Shown here one piece after another: positions 25,679-35,251 of a stretch of 64,000 nt of DNA; the first letter of the stretch is position 1, and each line of letters opens with the position of its first letter. Source of the stretch: Flavobacterium hydatis. GTDB taxonomy: Bacteria > Bacteroidota > Bacteroidia > Flavobacteriales > Flavobacteriaceae. Made by a program: the position numbers and the translations under genes. The stretch covers positions 1-64,000 of the forward strand of contig NZ_JPRM01000016.1 in NCBI RefSeq assembly GCF_000737695.1, read 5' to 3'. The notes under the pieces were generated by a model. The model was not told the DNA's origin. It saw only the letters and a list, made by a program, of their open reading frames with translations, and did no database searches.

Positions 25679-26926
25679 TTAAACTACCGTTCCTCTTCCT
25701 TTAAATATCAAGTAAACAGCCCCAATTATCATCATGAAAATTCCGGAGTAAACAATAGGTAACCATGGATCGCGAACTAATTCTATAACGCTTAATTTAG
25801 ACCATTTTCCGAATTTTTCATCATAACTTAATTGGTACACTTTCCATCCGTTTACTCTATATGGTTTATTGACTTCGATTACTGTTTTGTCATTTTTTTG
25901 GTCTTTAACAAACACATTTACGTGGGAACTGTATTTTTTTGCTTCGGGTTGCAGCATTACGATTGCTTCTTTATCGTTTAATTGTAAATAGGAATATTCG
26001 GTTGCAAAACTTCCGCAACTAATCCATGCTGTAGTATCTATTGTGGCCGATTTTACTTCGACTAATGCTGCAGGAGTTGCACCTTCTTCATTTACCTGAA
26101 AATAACCATTGCCTGTAAACTTGCTGTTTTCTATATAATTGATGATTTTAATTTTATAGCCTTTGTAATCATAGCTATCTCCTTTATTAATCATCCTAAG
26201 TGCATTTACTCCTTTTGTCTCAATGCTATTGTTTGTAATATCGGCAAAGGCAAGTTTTGGAGCAAAGGTTTCCATATCAAAGCTCGTGAGTTCAAAGGCA
26301 ATAGGCATTGGTATCATGTCTCCTTTTTCATTTTCGGCTCCCCAAACCAATTGGTTTTCGTATAACTTCATGGTATAGCGTTGTAAATCTCCGCTACCCA
26401 AAATTCCTGCTGTCATTGCGATAAAAAGTCCTAAGTGATTTAATATGAATCCCCAGTTTTTCCATTGCCAAGGCGTCATTCTATTAAGAGTTGCGAGACC
26501 AAGTGTAATAAGAAAATACAATTGTGCTATGATAAATGGCCAACTGGTTAATACAAACGAAAATCCGAATAAATCTGGTTTTACTCCCTCGACAAAATTT
26601 TGTTGAGGTAGTGTTCCCATAATAACGGCTTGTATTAAAACCAAGACAATCGCACTAACGGATGCTGGTACTGACCTCAGCCATTTTACCCAAGGATGTG
26701 TCCTACTGGTAAAATGTAACAAAAGCAACATACCAATAAATAAACCTCCTATAATGTAATTTGTAGGTGCTCCAATGGCTTTAATACTAGTTCTGGTTGT
26801 TATTTGTAGCAAATAACCAGTTAGTAATAATCCGGCAGCGATTATAAAAGATTCTTTATAATCCCAGGGATATTGCCAGAGCTTTCTTTTAGGCATTTTA
26901 TGTTTTTCAAAATTAACTAATCTCAT
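25679..26926 (-). CDS. resB: Cytochrome c biogenesis protein ResB
   Basis: The protein has 415 residues (a start at 26896 would give 405). Helices lie near 28-46, 56-72, 88-106, 120-145 and 155-175, followed by a large periplasmic domain and a final helix at the C-terminus (IVYSGIFMMIIGAVYLIF). The layout matches ResB/Ccs1, the partner of CcsA in System II; the segment WGFILNHLGLFIAMTAG carries a conserved histidine. In many epsilonproteobacteria and some Bacteroidota these are fused; here they are two genes. A long hairpin separates it from nrfA. Confidence 0.88.
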   Translation of the reverse strand: MRLVNFEKHKMPKRKLWQYPWDYKESFIIAAGLLLTGYLLQITTRTSIKAIGAPTNYIIGGLFIGMLLLLHFTSRTHPWVKWLRSVPASVSAIVLVLIQAVIMGTLPQQNFVEGVKPDLFGFSFVLTSWPFIIAQLYFLITLGLATLNRMTPWQWKNWGFILNHLGLFIAMTAGILGSGDLQRYTMKLYENQLVWGAENEKGDMIPMPIAFELTSFDMETFAPKLAFADITNNSIETKGVNALRMINKGDSYDYKGYKIKIINYIENSKFTGNGYFQVNEEGATPAALVEVKSATIDTTAWISCGSFATEYSYLQLNDKEAIVMLQPEAKKYSSHVNVFVKDQKNDKTVIEVNKPYRVNGWKVYQLSYDEKFGKWSKLSVIELVRDPWLPIVYSGIFMMIIGAVYLIFKGRGTVV

Positions 26927-26956
26927 TCTTATTTTTAATTTGGAACTTTTAATTAA

Positions 26957-26998
26957 AGAGGGTTCTGTATGGTTGATAATAACATATACGAACCCTCT
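26957..26998 (-). other. Intra-operon hairpin between nrfA and resB
   Basis: AGAGGGTTCTGTAT and ATACGAACCCTCT are inverted copies (one bulged base) with a loop of about 15 bases. On the minus strand it is not followed by a good T run, so it may stabilise or process the nrfHA mRNA or reduce read-through into resB-ccsA. Confidence 0.6.
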
Positions 26999-27014
26999 CT
27001 AAACTTATTTGGTT

Positions 27015-28529
27015 TTATTTGGCCTGATCAGAATATAACAGTTGCTTTTTTTTAGCTTCGTCTAGCCATTTTGGTAAAACTGTTTTTTTGAATTCGGCTT
27101 TATTGGCTTTTTCTTTGTCTATATCAAGTCCTATGAATTTCTGTGCTTTTTCTTTGGTAGAAATATCAGGATATTGAATAGGTCCAGTTTGTCCTAATGA
27201 AGCTAATACTTTGCTTAAACCTATTCTTGCTTCAGCTGCTTTATTTAAACCATTTGTAATAACTCTTGCCGTTTCTAATGGAGCATGAAATGATCCTCCG
27301 TGTGATGCTGCAGCATAGTCCCAACGCCATTGTGATTGACGTATTAATTTTAAGATACCTTTCATCTGAGCTTCTGTAGCTCCTTTGTCCCAAGCTAGTT
27401 TTGCTTCTAGATGTGCTTTTACCAATTGATCTTCTAGCTCAATACGTATTTGATGAATTTTTTGCTGACGTTCATTTACGTTTGCAACTAATGTTTTTTC
27501 TTCTTCTCGGTGACAAACCTGACAAGAATTTGCTACGTTATTAAGTGGAGATTGTATTTTATGATCGGTAAATTTTTGTCCACCTTCACTTTTGTATGGC
27601 ATATGGCAATCGGCACAAGAAACACCTCTTTGTCCGTGAATACCCATTTGATGAATTTCGTAATCTGGATGTTGTGCTTTAAGAATTGGTGCTTTACTTA
27701 GTGCATGGGTAAAGTCTGTAAAATCGATATCATCATAATATTTCTCCATATCCTCTACAGTCATACCATTTTTCCATGGGAATTTTACTTTAACAGCTCC
27801 TTCTACAGTTTTTTTATCAAAATAATATTCTACGTGGCATTGTGCACAAACCAATGAGCGCATTTCGTTATGTGTTGCTTTGGTAATATCTTTTCCTTGC
27901 TCTTTAAACGCTTCGATTAATGCAGGACGTGTAATTTTTAGGTTCATTGTTTTAGAATCATGACAATCGGCACATCCGATAGGATTTACAATTTCAGGTC
28001 CTAAAGCTGCCCAAGTTTGTTTGTAAAATTCATCTATACCTAGTTTATCCATCATACGGGGTACATCTGGAGATTTACATACCCAGCAACTAGAGGGTTG
28101 AGGTCCGTCTTGCGGGCCTTTTGGAGCTCCGGTTCTTAGGGTATTATTAATGTCATCTAATGCATAAAAGTGACCTCTACCTTGATTATAATCTTTAGAG
28201 AAAGCATAACCTGCCCAAAGAACTACCATACGTGGATCTTCATGTAGCATATCTCTCATTTTTCCGCCACCATACATACTTGTAAAACTTGTATCGGCAG
28301 TTTGGTAGTAGGTTTGAAATTCACGAGGATAATTTGCTCCCCAAACTTCATTTCTTGATTCAAACTCGCCTACAGGAGCTAATACTTTATTAACAAACAA
28401 AGCTTCTGTACGACGTTCCATTACGCTATTAACTAATAAGCCAAGCATAAACACTACTAACATGGTGATGCCAAACATTACCCATCCTAACCAAGGTTTG
28501 CGTTTTATAATTTCTTTTAGAGGTGCCAT
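27015..28529 (-). CDS. nrfA: Ammonia-forming cytochrome c nitrite reductase (NrfA)
   Basis: The protein has 504 residues. It reduces nitrite to ammonia with six electrons in the periplasm. An N-terminal uncleaved-looking helix is at about 14-34. Five haem sites are seen: CWVCK (148-152), the lysine-ligated catalytic haem diagnostic of NrfA; and CXXCH at 186, 228, 305 and 336. Active-site residues are visible as R118 (GRGHFY), Y235 (CHVEYYF) and H287 (AQHPDYE). It follows nrfH by 33 bases, and the cytochrome maturation genes resB and ccsA come next on the same strand. Confidence 0.97.
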   Translation of the reverse strand: MAPLKEIIKRKPWLGWVMFGITMLVVFMLGLLVNSVMERRTEALFVNKVLAPVGEFESRNEVWGANYPREFQTYYQTADTSFTSMYGGGKMRDMLHEDPRMVVLWAGYAFSKDYNQGRGHFYALDDINNTLRTGAPKGPQDGPQPSSCWVCKSPDVPRMMDKLGIDEFYKQTWAALGPEIVNPIGCADCHDSKTMNLKITRPALIEAFKEQGKDITKATHNEMRSLVCAQCHVEYYFDKKTVEGAVKVKFPWKNGMTVEDMEKYYDDIDFTDFTHALSKAPILKAQHPDYEIHQMGIHGQRGVSCADCHMPYKSEGGQKFTDHKIQSPLNNVANSCQVCHREEEKTLVANVNERQQKIHQIRIELEDQLVKAHLEAKLAWDKGATEAQMKGILKLIRQSQWRWDYAAASHGGSFHAPLETARVITNGLNKAAEARIGLSKVLASLGQTGPIQYPDISTKEKAQKFIGLDIDKEKANKAEFKKTVLPKWLDEAKKKQLLYSDQAK

Positions 28530-28562
28530 AATTATATCTGTATTTAATTGAAAATTTTAATT

Positions 28563-29183
28563 CTATTTTGGTTTATTCGATTCTTCTTTCTTTGCAGTTT
28601 TTGTACTGTCGGTTTGTTTTTGTAGCCATTCTGGAATAGGAGATTCTAATAAAGGAACTCTTGCATTTGGCACAGACGATAAACTATTTACTCTGCCGTG
28701 AGGAACTTCGCGATGACAATCCCAGCATAATTTTCCTTCTCCATGTTTTTTGCTTTCTAGAGTAACTCCTTTTGTACTCACATTTGCATTAAGATCGCTA
28801 TGACAACGCTGACAGTTTTTTTGAACTACATCTGTTCCTGCTTCCTTTATATGTATAACTTGTGGCTCTGCCCTCCATGTAAATATGGTTGCATGATAAA
28901 TCCCATCTTTTGCTTTAAAAAAGTATTTGTTAAAAGCATTGTTGTGTGGTACATGACAATCATTGCAATTGGTAACTCTAGCGTGTGAGCTATGTTGCCA
29001 AGTGGCATAAAAAGGAGTCATTACATGGCAGTTAACGCATGTTTTAGGATCGTCGGAGAGGTATGATACCGCATTAGATACATACAATAAATAAGCAAAT
29101 AATCCCATCCCTATTCCCACTGCCATTATAACAAAGGGTACCCATTTACGTGGTGGTAATAAATAATTTAAAATCTTAATCAT
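28563..29183 (-). CDS. nrfH: Cytochrome c nitrite reductase small subunit (NrfH)
   Basis: This 206-residue tetrahaem membrane cytochrome takes electrons from menaquinol and gives them to NrfA. One N-terminal membrane helix (about 14-36) anchors it. Haem sites are CVNCH (49-53), CNDCH (73-77), CQRCH (124-128) and CWDCH (153-157); M55 just after the first site fits the methionine-ligated first haem of NrfH. It is the first gene of the operon, downstream of an Fnr-like site. The C-terminal tail (about 175-206) is Lys/Glu-rich and longer than in classical NrfH. Confidence 0.95.
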   Translation of the reverse strand: MIKILNYLLPPRKWVPFVIMAVGIGMGLFAYLLYVSNAVSYLSDDPKTCVNCHVMTPFYATWQHSSHARVTNCNDCHVPHNNAFNKYFFKAKDGIYHATIFTWRAEPQVIHIKEAGTDVVQKNCQRCHSDLNANVSTKGVTLESKKHGEGKLCWDCHREVPHGRVNSLSSVPNARVPLLESPIPEWLQKQTDSTKTAKKEESNKPK

Positions 29184-29207
29184 AATAATATCCCTTAATT
29201 GTAGTAT

Positions 29208-29250
29208 TAAATTTATTTACTTAATACCTACATTATGATGATATTTATCA
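29208..29250 (-). promoter_or_regulatory. nrfH promoter with Fnr/Crp-like site
   Basis: TGAT-ATTT-ATCA at 29239-29250 is a perfect Fnr/Crp core (TGAT-N4-ATCA). On the minus strand a -7-like box, TAAATTTA, lies at 29208-29215. A start point about 5 bases past it puts the palindrome centre near -41.5, the class II activator position. No good -33 box is seen, as expected for an activator-dependent promoter. The rest of 29251-29491 shows nothing else recognisable. Confidence 0.5.
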
Positions 29251-29491
29251 GATAGTAAAGTTTGATGTATAATGAGGTAAATTATCTTAAATATAAGGTA
29301 ATATGAGGTGTTTTAACAATTTATTGGAGTATTGTTTTTTTAGTTTAAGAGATTTACTTGTAAGGTTTGTTTGCGAAGTTTTAAAAGTGCTAATAAATTA
29401 ATACAAAATAAAGGAGAAAAATGTCTTTAATTAAGAGGTGGTGATATAAAAACGAACAATATGAGAGGTAAAAGAGAAAATAGGATATAGC

Positions 29492-29528
29492 AAAAAAGGA
29501 CTGTATTTATTAAATACAGCCCTTTTTT
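29492..29528 (-). terminator. Terminator of pafA
   Basis: AAAAGGACTGTATTT pairs with AAATACAGCCCTTTT (one mismatch) and is flanked by A and T runs, shortly after the pafA stop on the minus strand. Confidence 0.8.
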
Positions 29529-29545
29529 ATGAGTATGAAAAAAGA

Positions 29546-31171
29546 TTATTTTTTTTCTTTATCTAAAACTTCTTCCAGAACATTTGCTTCAGTTCCGTTC
29601 GGGAACGTTACTTTTATTTTTTGTGCAATTGTTGGTGCAATCTGAGTAATCGTTTTCTTATTGTATGATTCTCCTTTTTTAATATGCCAACCGTAAAAAA
29701 TTGCAGGAACGTGTGTATCATAAGTATATGGTGTTCCGTGAGATGTCCCTGTTCCCATATATTCGATATAACCAGGTTTGTCAAGAACAATTAAATCTCC
29801 GTTTTGAGTTACATCATATCCTTTTACAATAAAGTTTAAATAGTAATCATTACCTGTAGCATTTAAAATATCTTCTTCAGTATATACTCTTTTTACATAA
29901 TCCTGAGTCATTAAATAATCTTTGAAAGCTTGTTTAACTTTTACTAAATCAAGTTTTTTGGTTTTGATTATTTCTTTATTAAAGAATAAGTTGAAACTAG
30001 AGTAGTTTAAAACTAAATCTACACCAAAAGTTTTTACTGAAAAATCAGTTAGATTTTTACGAGTATCTTTTGGACTAACGTTGTCTACATTGTATTTACG
30101 ATCTTTAAGGTAATTTACATTTTCTGCTCCTGCGTGATCAGCAGTTAAGAAAAGTAGGTAATTATCTTTACCAACAGTTTTGTCAAGGTAAGCTAAAAAG
30201 TCGGCTATAGTTTGATCTAAACGCAAGTAAGTATCTTGTAATTCCATAGAACGTGGTCCTAATAAATGTCCAACGTAATCTGTAGATGAGAAACTAACAG
30301 TTAAGAAATCTGTAATATTATCTTTTCCTAATTCTTCTTTTTCGATTGCTCTTTTTGCAAAATCGGCAAGTAAGTCATTTCCGAATGGAGTAGAACGAAT
30401 AATTCCTGCATCATTTTTATCATACATATCTTTTAAGTTGTATGGAAAAACTGGTGCGGCACTATTGTATAATTTTCCTTCGTATGGATTATTATCTGGT
30501 AAACTTTTACTAGTATAAACAGAAAGAGGTTTGTAAAGATCCCAACCTTTATTTATATATGATAAATAACGTTTCTCACCATTAAATTCAGTTACCCAAT
30601 CAGGTAATTTATCTCCGTAAAAAGTACTAGAAATAAATGATCCTGTTTTGCTATACCAAAAAGCCCAATTAGCAAAGTGTCCTGCTGGCAAAATAGCCCC
30701 ACGATCTTTAAGACTCACACCAATTACTTTTCCTTGAAAATTGGTAGCCATTCTTAACTCGTCAGTTATAGTTGTGCTTAATAAGTTTTTTGGAGACATT
30801 GCGCCTTCTTCCTTTGTACCATCACCTACAGTTACTACACCTGCATCATCAGTACAATACATTTGTTTTCCTAATTTTCGGCTAAACCATTCGTTACTTA
30901 CAATTCCGTGTGTTGCAGGAGTTGTTCCAGTGTAAATAGATGCATGTCCTGGAGCAGTGTAAGTAGGCATGTAATTGTAATGCATGTTCTGAAACGTGTA
31001 TCCATTATTCATAAGCCTTTTGAATCCATTTGGACTAAAGTCATCTGAGAACCGATAGAGATATTCCATCTTCATTTGATCCACTACAATACCAACTACT
31101 AGTTTTGGACGTTCTTGTGCATGTATTTGGGTAACGAATACGAATGCTAAAAATAAAATAAGTCTTTTCAT
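29546..31171 (-). CDS. pafA: PafA-type alkaline phosphatase
   Basis: This 541-residue secreted enzyme has a signal peptide (MKRLILFLAFVFVTQIHAQ). It belongs to the alkaline phosphatase/nucleotide phosphodiesterase superfamily and hydrolyses phosphate monoesters in the periplasm. Known PafA active-site residues are all present, shifted by seven: nucleophile T72 (in PTYTAPGHAS), N93 (VSNEW), K155 and R157 (LKDRGA). Metal ligands include D31, D298 and H302 (STDYVGH) and the DH pair in TADHAG. It is a single gene with its own -7 box and terminator. PafA works without phosphate repression in other Bacteroidota. Confidence 0.93.
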   Translation of the reverse strand: MKRLILFLAFVFVTQIHAQERPKLVVGIVVDQMKMEYLYRFSDDFSPNGFKRLMNNGYTFQNMHYNYMPTYTAPGHASIYTGTTPATHGIVSNEWFSRKLGKQMYCTDDAGVVTVGDGTKEEGAMSPKNLLSTTITDELRMATNFQGKVIGVSLKDRGAILPAGHFANWAFWYSKTGSFISSTFYGDKLPDWVTEFNGEKRYLSYINKGWDLYKPLSVYTSKSLPDNNPYEGKLYNSAAPVFPYNLKDMYDKNDAGIIRSTPFGNDLLADFAKRAIEKEELGKDNITDFLTVSFSSTDYVGHLLGPRSMELQDTYLRLDQTIADFLAYLDKTVGKDNYLLFLTADHAGAENVNYLKDRKYNVDNVSPKDTRKNLTDFSVKTFGVDLVLNYSSFNLFFNKEIIKTKKLDLVKVKQAFKDYLMTQDYVKRVYTEEDILNATGNDYYLNFIVKGYDVTQNGDLIVLDKPGYIEYMGTGTSHGTPYTYDTHVPAIFYGWHIKKGESYNKKTITQIAPTIAQKIKVTFPNGTEANVLEEVLDKEKK

Positions 31172-31192
31172 GTTTTAATATCTAATTTTAGA

Positions 31193-31200
31193 CAAAAATA
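31193..31200 (-). promoter_or_regulatory. -7 box (TATTTTTG) of pafA
   Basis: TATTTTTG on the minus strand lies about 21 bases before the pafA start; a T-rich stretch ending in TTTTTG upstream may be the -33 region. Confidence 0.5.
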
Positions 31201-31274
31201 CAGATTCAAATTCAAAAAGAATTCAGAATTGGGATTGAAAACACAGAAATGATTTTACTTTAACATTATGGTAT

Positions 31275-31307
31275 AAAAAAAATCCTAAGTGTGAGCTTAG
31301 GATTTTT
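31275..31307. terminator. Terminator of the DUF1456 gene
   Basis: AATCCTAAG and CTTAGGATT form a perfect stem with a 6-base loop and A/T runs on both sides. The stop codon of the DUF1456 gene lies inside the stem. Confidence 0.85.
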
Positions 31308-31764
31308 TGTTTTTACCGAAGTTGAATTTTACTTTTTCAACTACTTGTATTTTTGGAGTAGACTTACTATTACTCTTTTTGAATGGCTTTTTAGCACCAG
31401 TTCCAGATTTAGATGGCCTTTGATCTCCTCTGGCACCTTCTTCATCTTTTGGTTTTGCTTTAAACTCTGGTCTTTCCTTTGTGCTACCTTTTGCAGGAAT
31501 TTCTGCTTTGTGTTTAGCTAAAACCTCATTAGGGTTTTTAGGATTTTCTTTTGTTCCTCTTAAATGAATTACTAATCCGTTTAAGAAGTTACGCAATACC
31601 TGATCCCCACACTCCATATAGTTCTCATGGTCTTCGGCTCTAAAAAAAGCACCCAACTCTGATTTTGAAATTCTAAAATCTACCAATTCTAATATTTCAA
31701 CTATTTGGTCGTCACGGAGCATTAAGGCCACGCGTAGTTTTTTTAGGATATCGTTATTTGTCAT
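31297..31764 (-). CDS. DUF1456 (YehS-like) protein
   Basis: The protein has 155 residues. Two DUF1456 repeats are visible: NDILKKLRVALMLRDDQIVEILEL (about 3-26) with KSELGAFFRAEDHENYMEC, and a second with QVLRNFLNGLVIHLRG (about 56-71). The C-terminal half is a Lys/Pro/Gly-rich disordered tail (about 85-155), longer than in E. coli YehS. The tail is basic and could bind nucleic acid, but the family has no proven function. It is a single gene with its own promoter and terminator. Confidence 0.85.
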   Translation of the reverse strand: MTNNDILKKLRVALMLRDDQIVEILELVDFRISKSELGAFFRAEDHENYMECGDQVLRNFLNGLVIHLRGTKENPKNPNEVLAKHKAEIPAKGSTKERPEFKAKPKDEEGARGDQRPSKSGTGAKKPFKKSNSKSTPKIQVVEKVKFNFGKNKKS

Positions 31765-31778
31765 CGTTTAATTTTTTA

Positions 31779-31786
31779 CAAAGGTA
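31779..31786 (-). promoter_or_regulatory. -7 box (TACCTTTG) of the DUF1456 gene
   Basis: TACCTTTG on the minus strand, about 15 bases before the start codon. Confidence 0.55.
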
Positions 31787-31897
31787 CGTTTCTATATCTT
31801 TTAAATTATAGTTGGTCTCAAAATTTTAATCTAATCGAATGGATTTCTCTAATTCCAGAAGAATCAAAATTATTTAGCCTTACAGTATAACTATAAA

Positions 31898-31930
31898 ATT
31901 ATCTATTAGCATTTTAGTTAGTAGATAATT
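31898..31930. repeat. Inverted repeat upstream of the SusC gene
   Basis: AATTATCTA and TAGATAATT are perfect inverted arms 15 bases apart, about 130 bases before the susC-like start. It could be an operator or a hairpin in a leader. No regulator gene (sigma/anti-sigma or hybrid two-component) is adjacent. The rest of 31787-32059 is AT-rich without a convincing -7 box. Confidence 0.5.
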
Positions 31931-32059
31931 ATTACAATATAATGCTTATAAAATAAGAATTGTTCTATATGTTGTTATAATAAAAATCACTTTGTAAGTG
32001 TAAAGTGTTAAATTGCGTTAAAATAAAACCAAACTATTAACCAATTTTAACTAAGTTTT

Positions 32060-35000
32060 ATGAAACAGAAAGAAATCATTTTTTCCTTTGTTTTGTTCTT
32101 ATTTGCGACAACAATTTTATTTGCGCAAAAATTAACGGTAAAAGGAATTGTAACTGATGAACAAGGTATGCCTATACCGGGTGTAAATATTCAGGAAGAA
32201 GGCGGGACAAATGGAACCTCGTCAGGATTAGATGGAGATTATAAAATAAGCGCCAATAAAGGTTCTGTTTTAGTTTTTTCATATATCGGATATAAAACTT
32301 CTAAAGTTACTGTAACCGATGAGGTATTAAATGTCAAGATGAATTCTGGTGCAAACGAACTAGATGGAGTTGTCGTTACTGCATTAGGACTGAAAAGAGA
32401 TCAAAAATCTCTGGGTTACTCTACCCAGAAAGTTAGGGTGGCAGATGTTGTTACGGTTAGAGAAACAGATATTAATAATGCCTTAGCAGGTAAAGTTGCG
32501 GGTGTTCAGTTTCAAGGTTCTCCTAGTGGAGATTTTAGAACATCAGAACTACGACTCAGGGGGAATACAGGAGTATTATATGTTGTTGATAATATAAAAG
32601 TAGCCTCAATTGGCGATATTAATCCAGAGAGTATTGAAAGTATTAATACTTTAAAAGGACTTTCGGCAACTGCGTTATATGGTCCAGAGGGTAGGAATGG
32701 AGCTATTGTAATTACTACTAAAAGAGGAAAAAAAGGTGCTACCTCAGTAGTGTTTAATTTGAGCTCTTCATTAGAAAATGCTTATTTATTTCCCAAATTC
32801 CAAAATGAATATGGTGGTGGGTATTCACAAACGTTTCCAAAATACACTTATAATCCAGCAACAGACCCAGCGTCTTTTGCAAGTTTTAATGGTCAGGATA
32901 TTGTAGATTATGCTGCTGATGAAAGTTGGGGACCAAGAATGCAAGGGCAAATGGTTAGAGCTTGGAACAGTTGGGAAGAAGGTACTCCTGAATTTGGAAA
33001 GCTAACCCCATACGCACCTAATCCTAATAATATTAAGAATTTTTACGATACAGGAGTAACAAAAAGAGCAAGTCTATCCGTAAGTAAAGGAGGAGAAGAT
33101 TTCTCTATAAATTTTGGTTTGACAAAAACAGATAGAGAAGGTATTGTGCCAAACACAGCAAGAACACAATACGATATTAACCTTACAGCAGAAGCTAATC
33201 TGGGTAAAAAATTCAAAGTGTTTTCTACGATATTGTTCCAGGACAGGCAAACTACAGGATACAATCGTAATAACTTAATTTTGCCAGCCGTAGCTAGTTT
33301 GAGACAATGGTTTCAAAGACAATTAAACATGGACGATTTACGTGATTATCGCATGAATGGTAAAATTGTAACTTGGAACAGAATGAGTCCTACTAATGGA
33401 AAATCAGTTGGATGGAACTCTCCTTTCTTTGATCAATACGAACAACCAAATAAGGAAGATTATAAATCCTTTAATGGGAAAATAGGCGGCTCTTATGAAA
33501 TCATTAAAGACTTTATAGCAAGTGTTGAGCTCAGAAAAACATATATAGGAACCGATTATTATGATATTACCAACGCTTGGGGAGGAGTTGCTATTCCGGC
33601 TTATTCAGAAAGTCTTCAGATAATTAATAAAGATGAAGTTTCAGGGATTTTAACCTATAAAAAGAAAATTAATAAGTTTGATATTAATGGGACTCTAGGT
33701 TTTGAATATCAATTTTACAACAGGACTTATATGCAAAATAGTACTGTTGGAGGTTTGGTTTCAGAAGGTTTTTATAGCATAAGTACTTCGGTTAGTGCTC
33801 CATTAATAGATAATAAAAGATTTAAGTCACAAAATCGCGCTGCTTTCTTAACAGGATCAGTTGGCTACGATGATTTCTTATACGTTGATGCTTCTTATCG
33901 TAATGACTTTGCATCAACGGCAGATATTAATGACAATAAATTAGCGACTTATGGAATATCTGGAAGTTTTGTTTTTTCTAAATTCATTCCTGAAAATAGT
34001 ATTTTTTCATTCGGAAAAATTAGAGCAGGATTTGCAATGGCACCGCAATTTCCAGCAATATATCAAACGAGTCCTATTTATGTAGTCGGGACAACTTATG
34101 GCACTTATCCTACTTCGTCTACACAATCTATACCTAGTAACCCAAGATTAAAAGGAGGTAACCGCCAAGAAAAAGAATATGGTCTGGATTTAAAATTCTT
34201 TAATAACAGGCTTTCATTAGATATATCTTATTTTGATAGATTGGATAACAAATTACCCTCTCTTATAACTCTGGATGCCTCTACTGGAACAACGGGAACG
34301 TATCAAAACGGAGGGAAGCAAACGTACAAAGGTTTTGAACTTGCGTTATCTGGAACACCACTCAAGACTACTAATTTTGAATGGAATATTGGGGCCAATT
34401 TTGCAACTCTAGATAGGCAAGTGGTCGCTATTGCACCAGGAATAACAAGAAATATTATTCAATCTGGAAATTCAAACATGGGGAATGTTCAGTTAGTTGA
34501 ACAAGTAGGACAGGAATGGGGAGCCATTTACGGAAGTAGAATTGAGAGAGATGCAAACGGAAAAGCAAAACTGAATGCTTCTGGTGCTTATGTGAGAGAG
34601 TTAGGAGTGTATTTAGGAAATGTTTTACCAAAATATACAGGAGGTTTAACAACTTCTGTTAGAGTGAAAAATTTTGATTTGAGTTTAGGTTTTGACTTTC
34701 AGCAAGGAGGAAAATATTATTCCCTTTCTAATTCATTGATTAATAGAACTGGTGTTGGTATCGAAACGGTTGGTAATAATGATTTGGGTAACCCAAAAAG
34801 AGATCCTGTAGTAAACTTGGCAGGTGTAAGTTCCCCAACAGCTACGATTCTTAATTCGACAGCGGCTCCAAATTCTGGAGGACTTTTGGTTGAAGGTGTA
34901 GATGCTGTAACGGGTAATGATGTTGCTTACCGTGTAAATACAAAAACATATTGGGCAAATATTAGAGCAATAACAGAGCCTTTTCTAGAAGATGCTTCTT

Positions 35001-35242
35001 ATGTAAAATTAAGAACTCTTAGATTAGGTTATACTATGAATAGAAGTGTGCTAGAAAATACGCCTTTTCAAAAAATTAATGTTGCGGTTTATGCCAATAA
35101 TCTTTGGCTAATTTATGCAGCAAACCGTAATATCGATCCATCCGAACTACAATCGTATAATACGACAAGTACCCCATTTATAGAAACGGCTCAATTACCG
35201 AATTCCAGATCTATTGGTTTAAATGTTGTTTTAACTTTATAA
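32060..35242 (+). CDS. SusC/RagA-family TonB-linked outer membrane receptor
   Basis: The protein has 1060 residues. Signal peptide at about 1-23 (ending TILFAQ). Then a CarboxypepD_reg-like domain (about 24-105; VKGIVTDEQGMPIPGVNIQEEG and FSYIGYKT), a plug domain (about 110-225; LALRG-type GNTGVLYVVDNIKV and GAIVITTKRGKKG), and a long beta-barrel ending in LNVVLTL. It imports oligomeric substrates across the outer membrane using TonB. It is paired with the SusD-like gene 9 bases downstream. No glycosidase, peptidase or other hydrolase is adjacent, so the substrate cannot be inferred. Confidence 0.94.
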   Translation: MKQKEIIFSFVLFLFATTILFAQKLTVKGIVTDEQGMPIPGVNIQEEGGTNGTSSGLDGDYKISANKGSVLVFSYIGYKTSKVTVTDEVLNVKMNSGANELDGVVVTALGLKRDQKSLGYSTQKVRVADVVTVRETDINNALAGKVAGVQFQGSPSGDFRTSELRLRGNTGVLYVVDNIKVASIGDINPESIESINTLKGLSATALYGPEGRNGAIVITTKRGKKGATSVVFNLSSSLENAYLFPKFQNEYGGGYSQTFPKYTYNPATDPASFASFNGQDIVDYAADESWGPRMQGQMVRAWNSWEEGTPEFGKLTPYAPNPNNIKNFYDTGVTKRASLSVSKGGEDFSINFGLTKTDREGIVPNTARTQYDINLTAEANLGKKFKVFSTILFQDRQTTGYNRNNLILPAVASLRQWFQRQLNMDDLRDYRMNGKIVTWNRMSPTNGKSVGWNSPFFDQYEQPNKEDYKSFNGKIGGSYEIIKDFIASVELRKTYIGTDYYDITNAWGGVAIPAYSESLQIINKDEVSGILTYKKKINKFDINGTLGFEYQFYNRTYMQNSTVGGLVSEGFYSISTSVSAPLIDNKRFKSQNRAAFLTGSVGYDDFLYVDASYRNDFASTADINDNKLATYGISGSFVFSKFIPENSIFSFGKIRAGFAMAPQFPAIYQTSPIYVVGTTYGTYPTSSTQSIPSNPRLKGGNRQEKEYGLDLKFFNNRLSLDISYFDRLDNKLPSLITLDASTGTTGTYQNGGKQTYKGFELALSGTPLKTTNFEWNIGANFATLDRQVVAIAPGITRNIIQSGNSNMGNVQLVEQVGQEWGAIYGSRIERDANGKAKLNASGAYVRELGVYLGNVLPKYTGGLTTSVRVKNFDLSLGFDFQQGGKYYSLSNSLINRTGVGIETVGNNDLGNPKRDPVVNLAGVSSPTATILNSTAAPNSGGLLVEGVDAVTGNDVAYRVNTKTYWANIRAITEPFLEDASYVKLRTLRLGYTMNRSVLENTPFQKINVAVYANNLWLIYAANRNIDPSELQSYNTTSTPFIETAQLPNSRSIGLNVVLTL

Positions 35243-35251
35243 TTATTAAAA

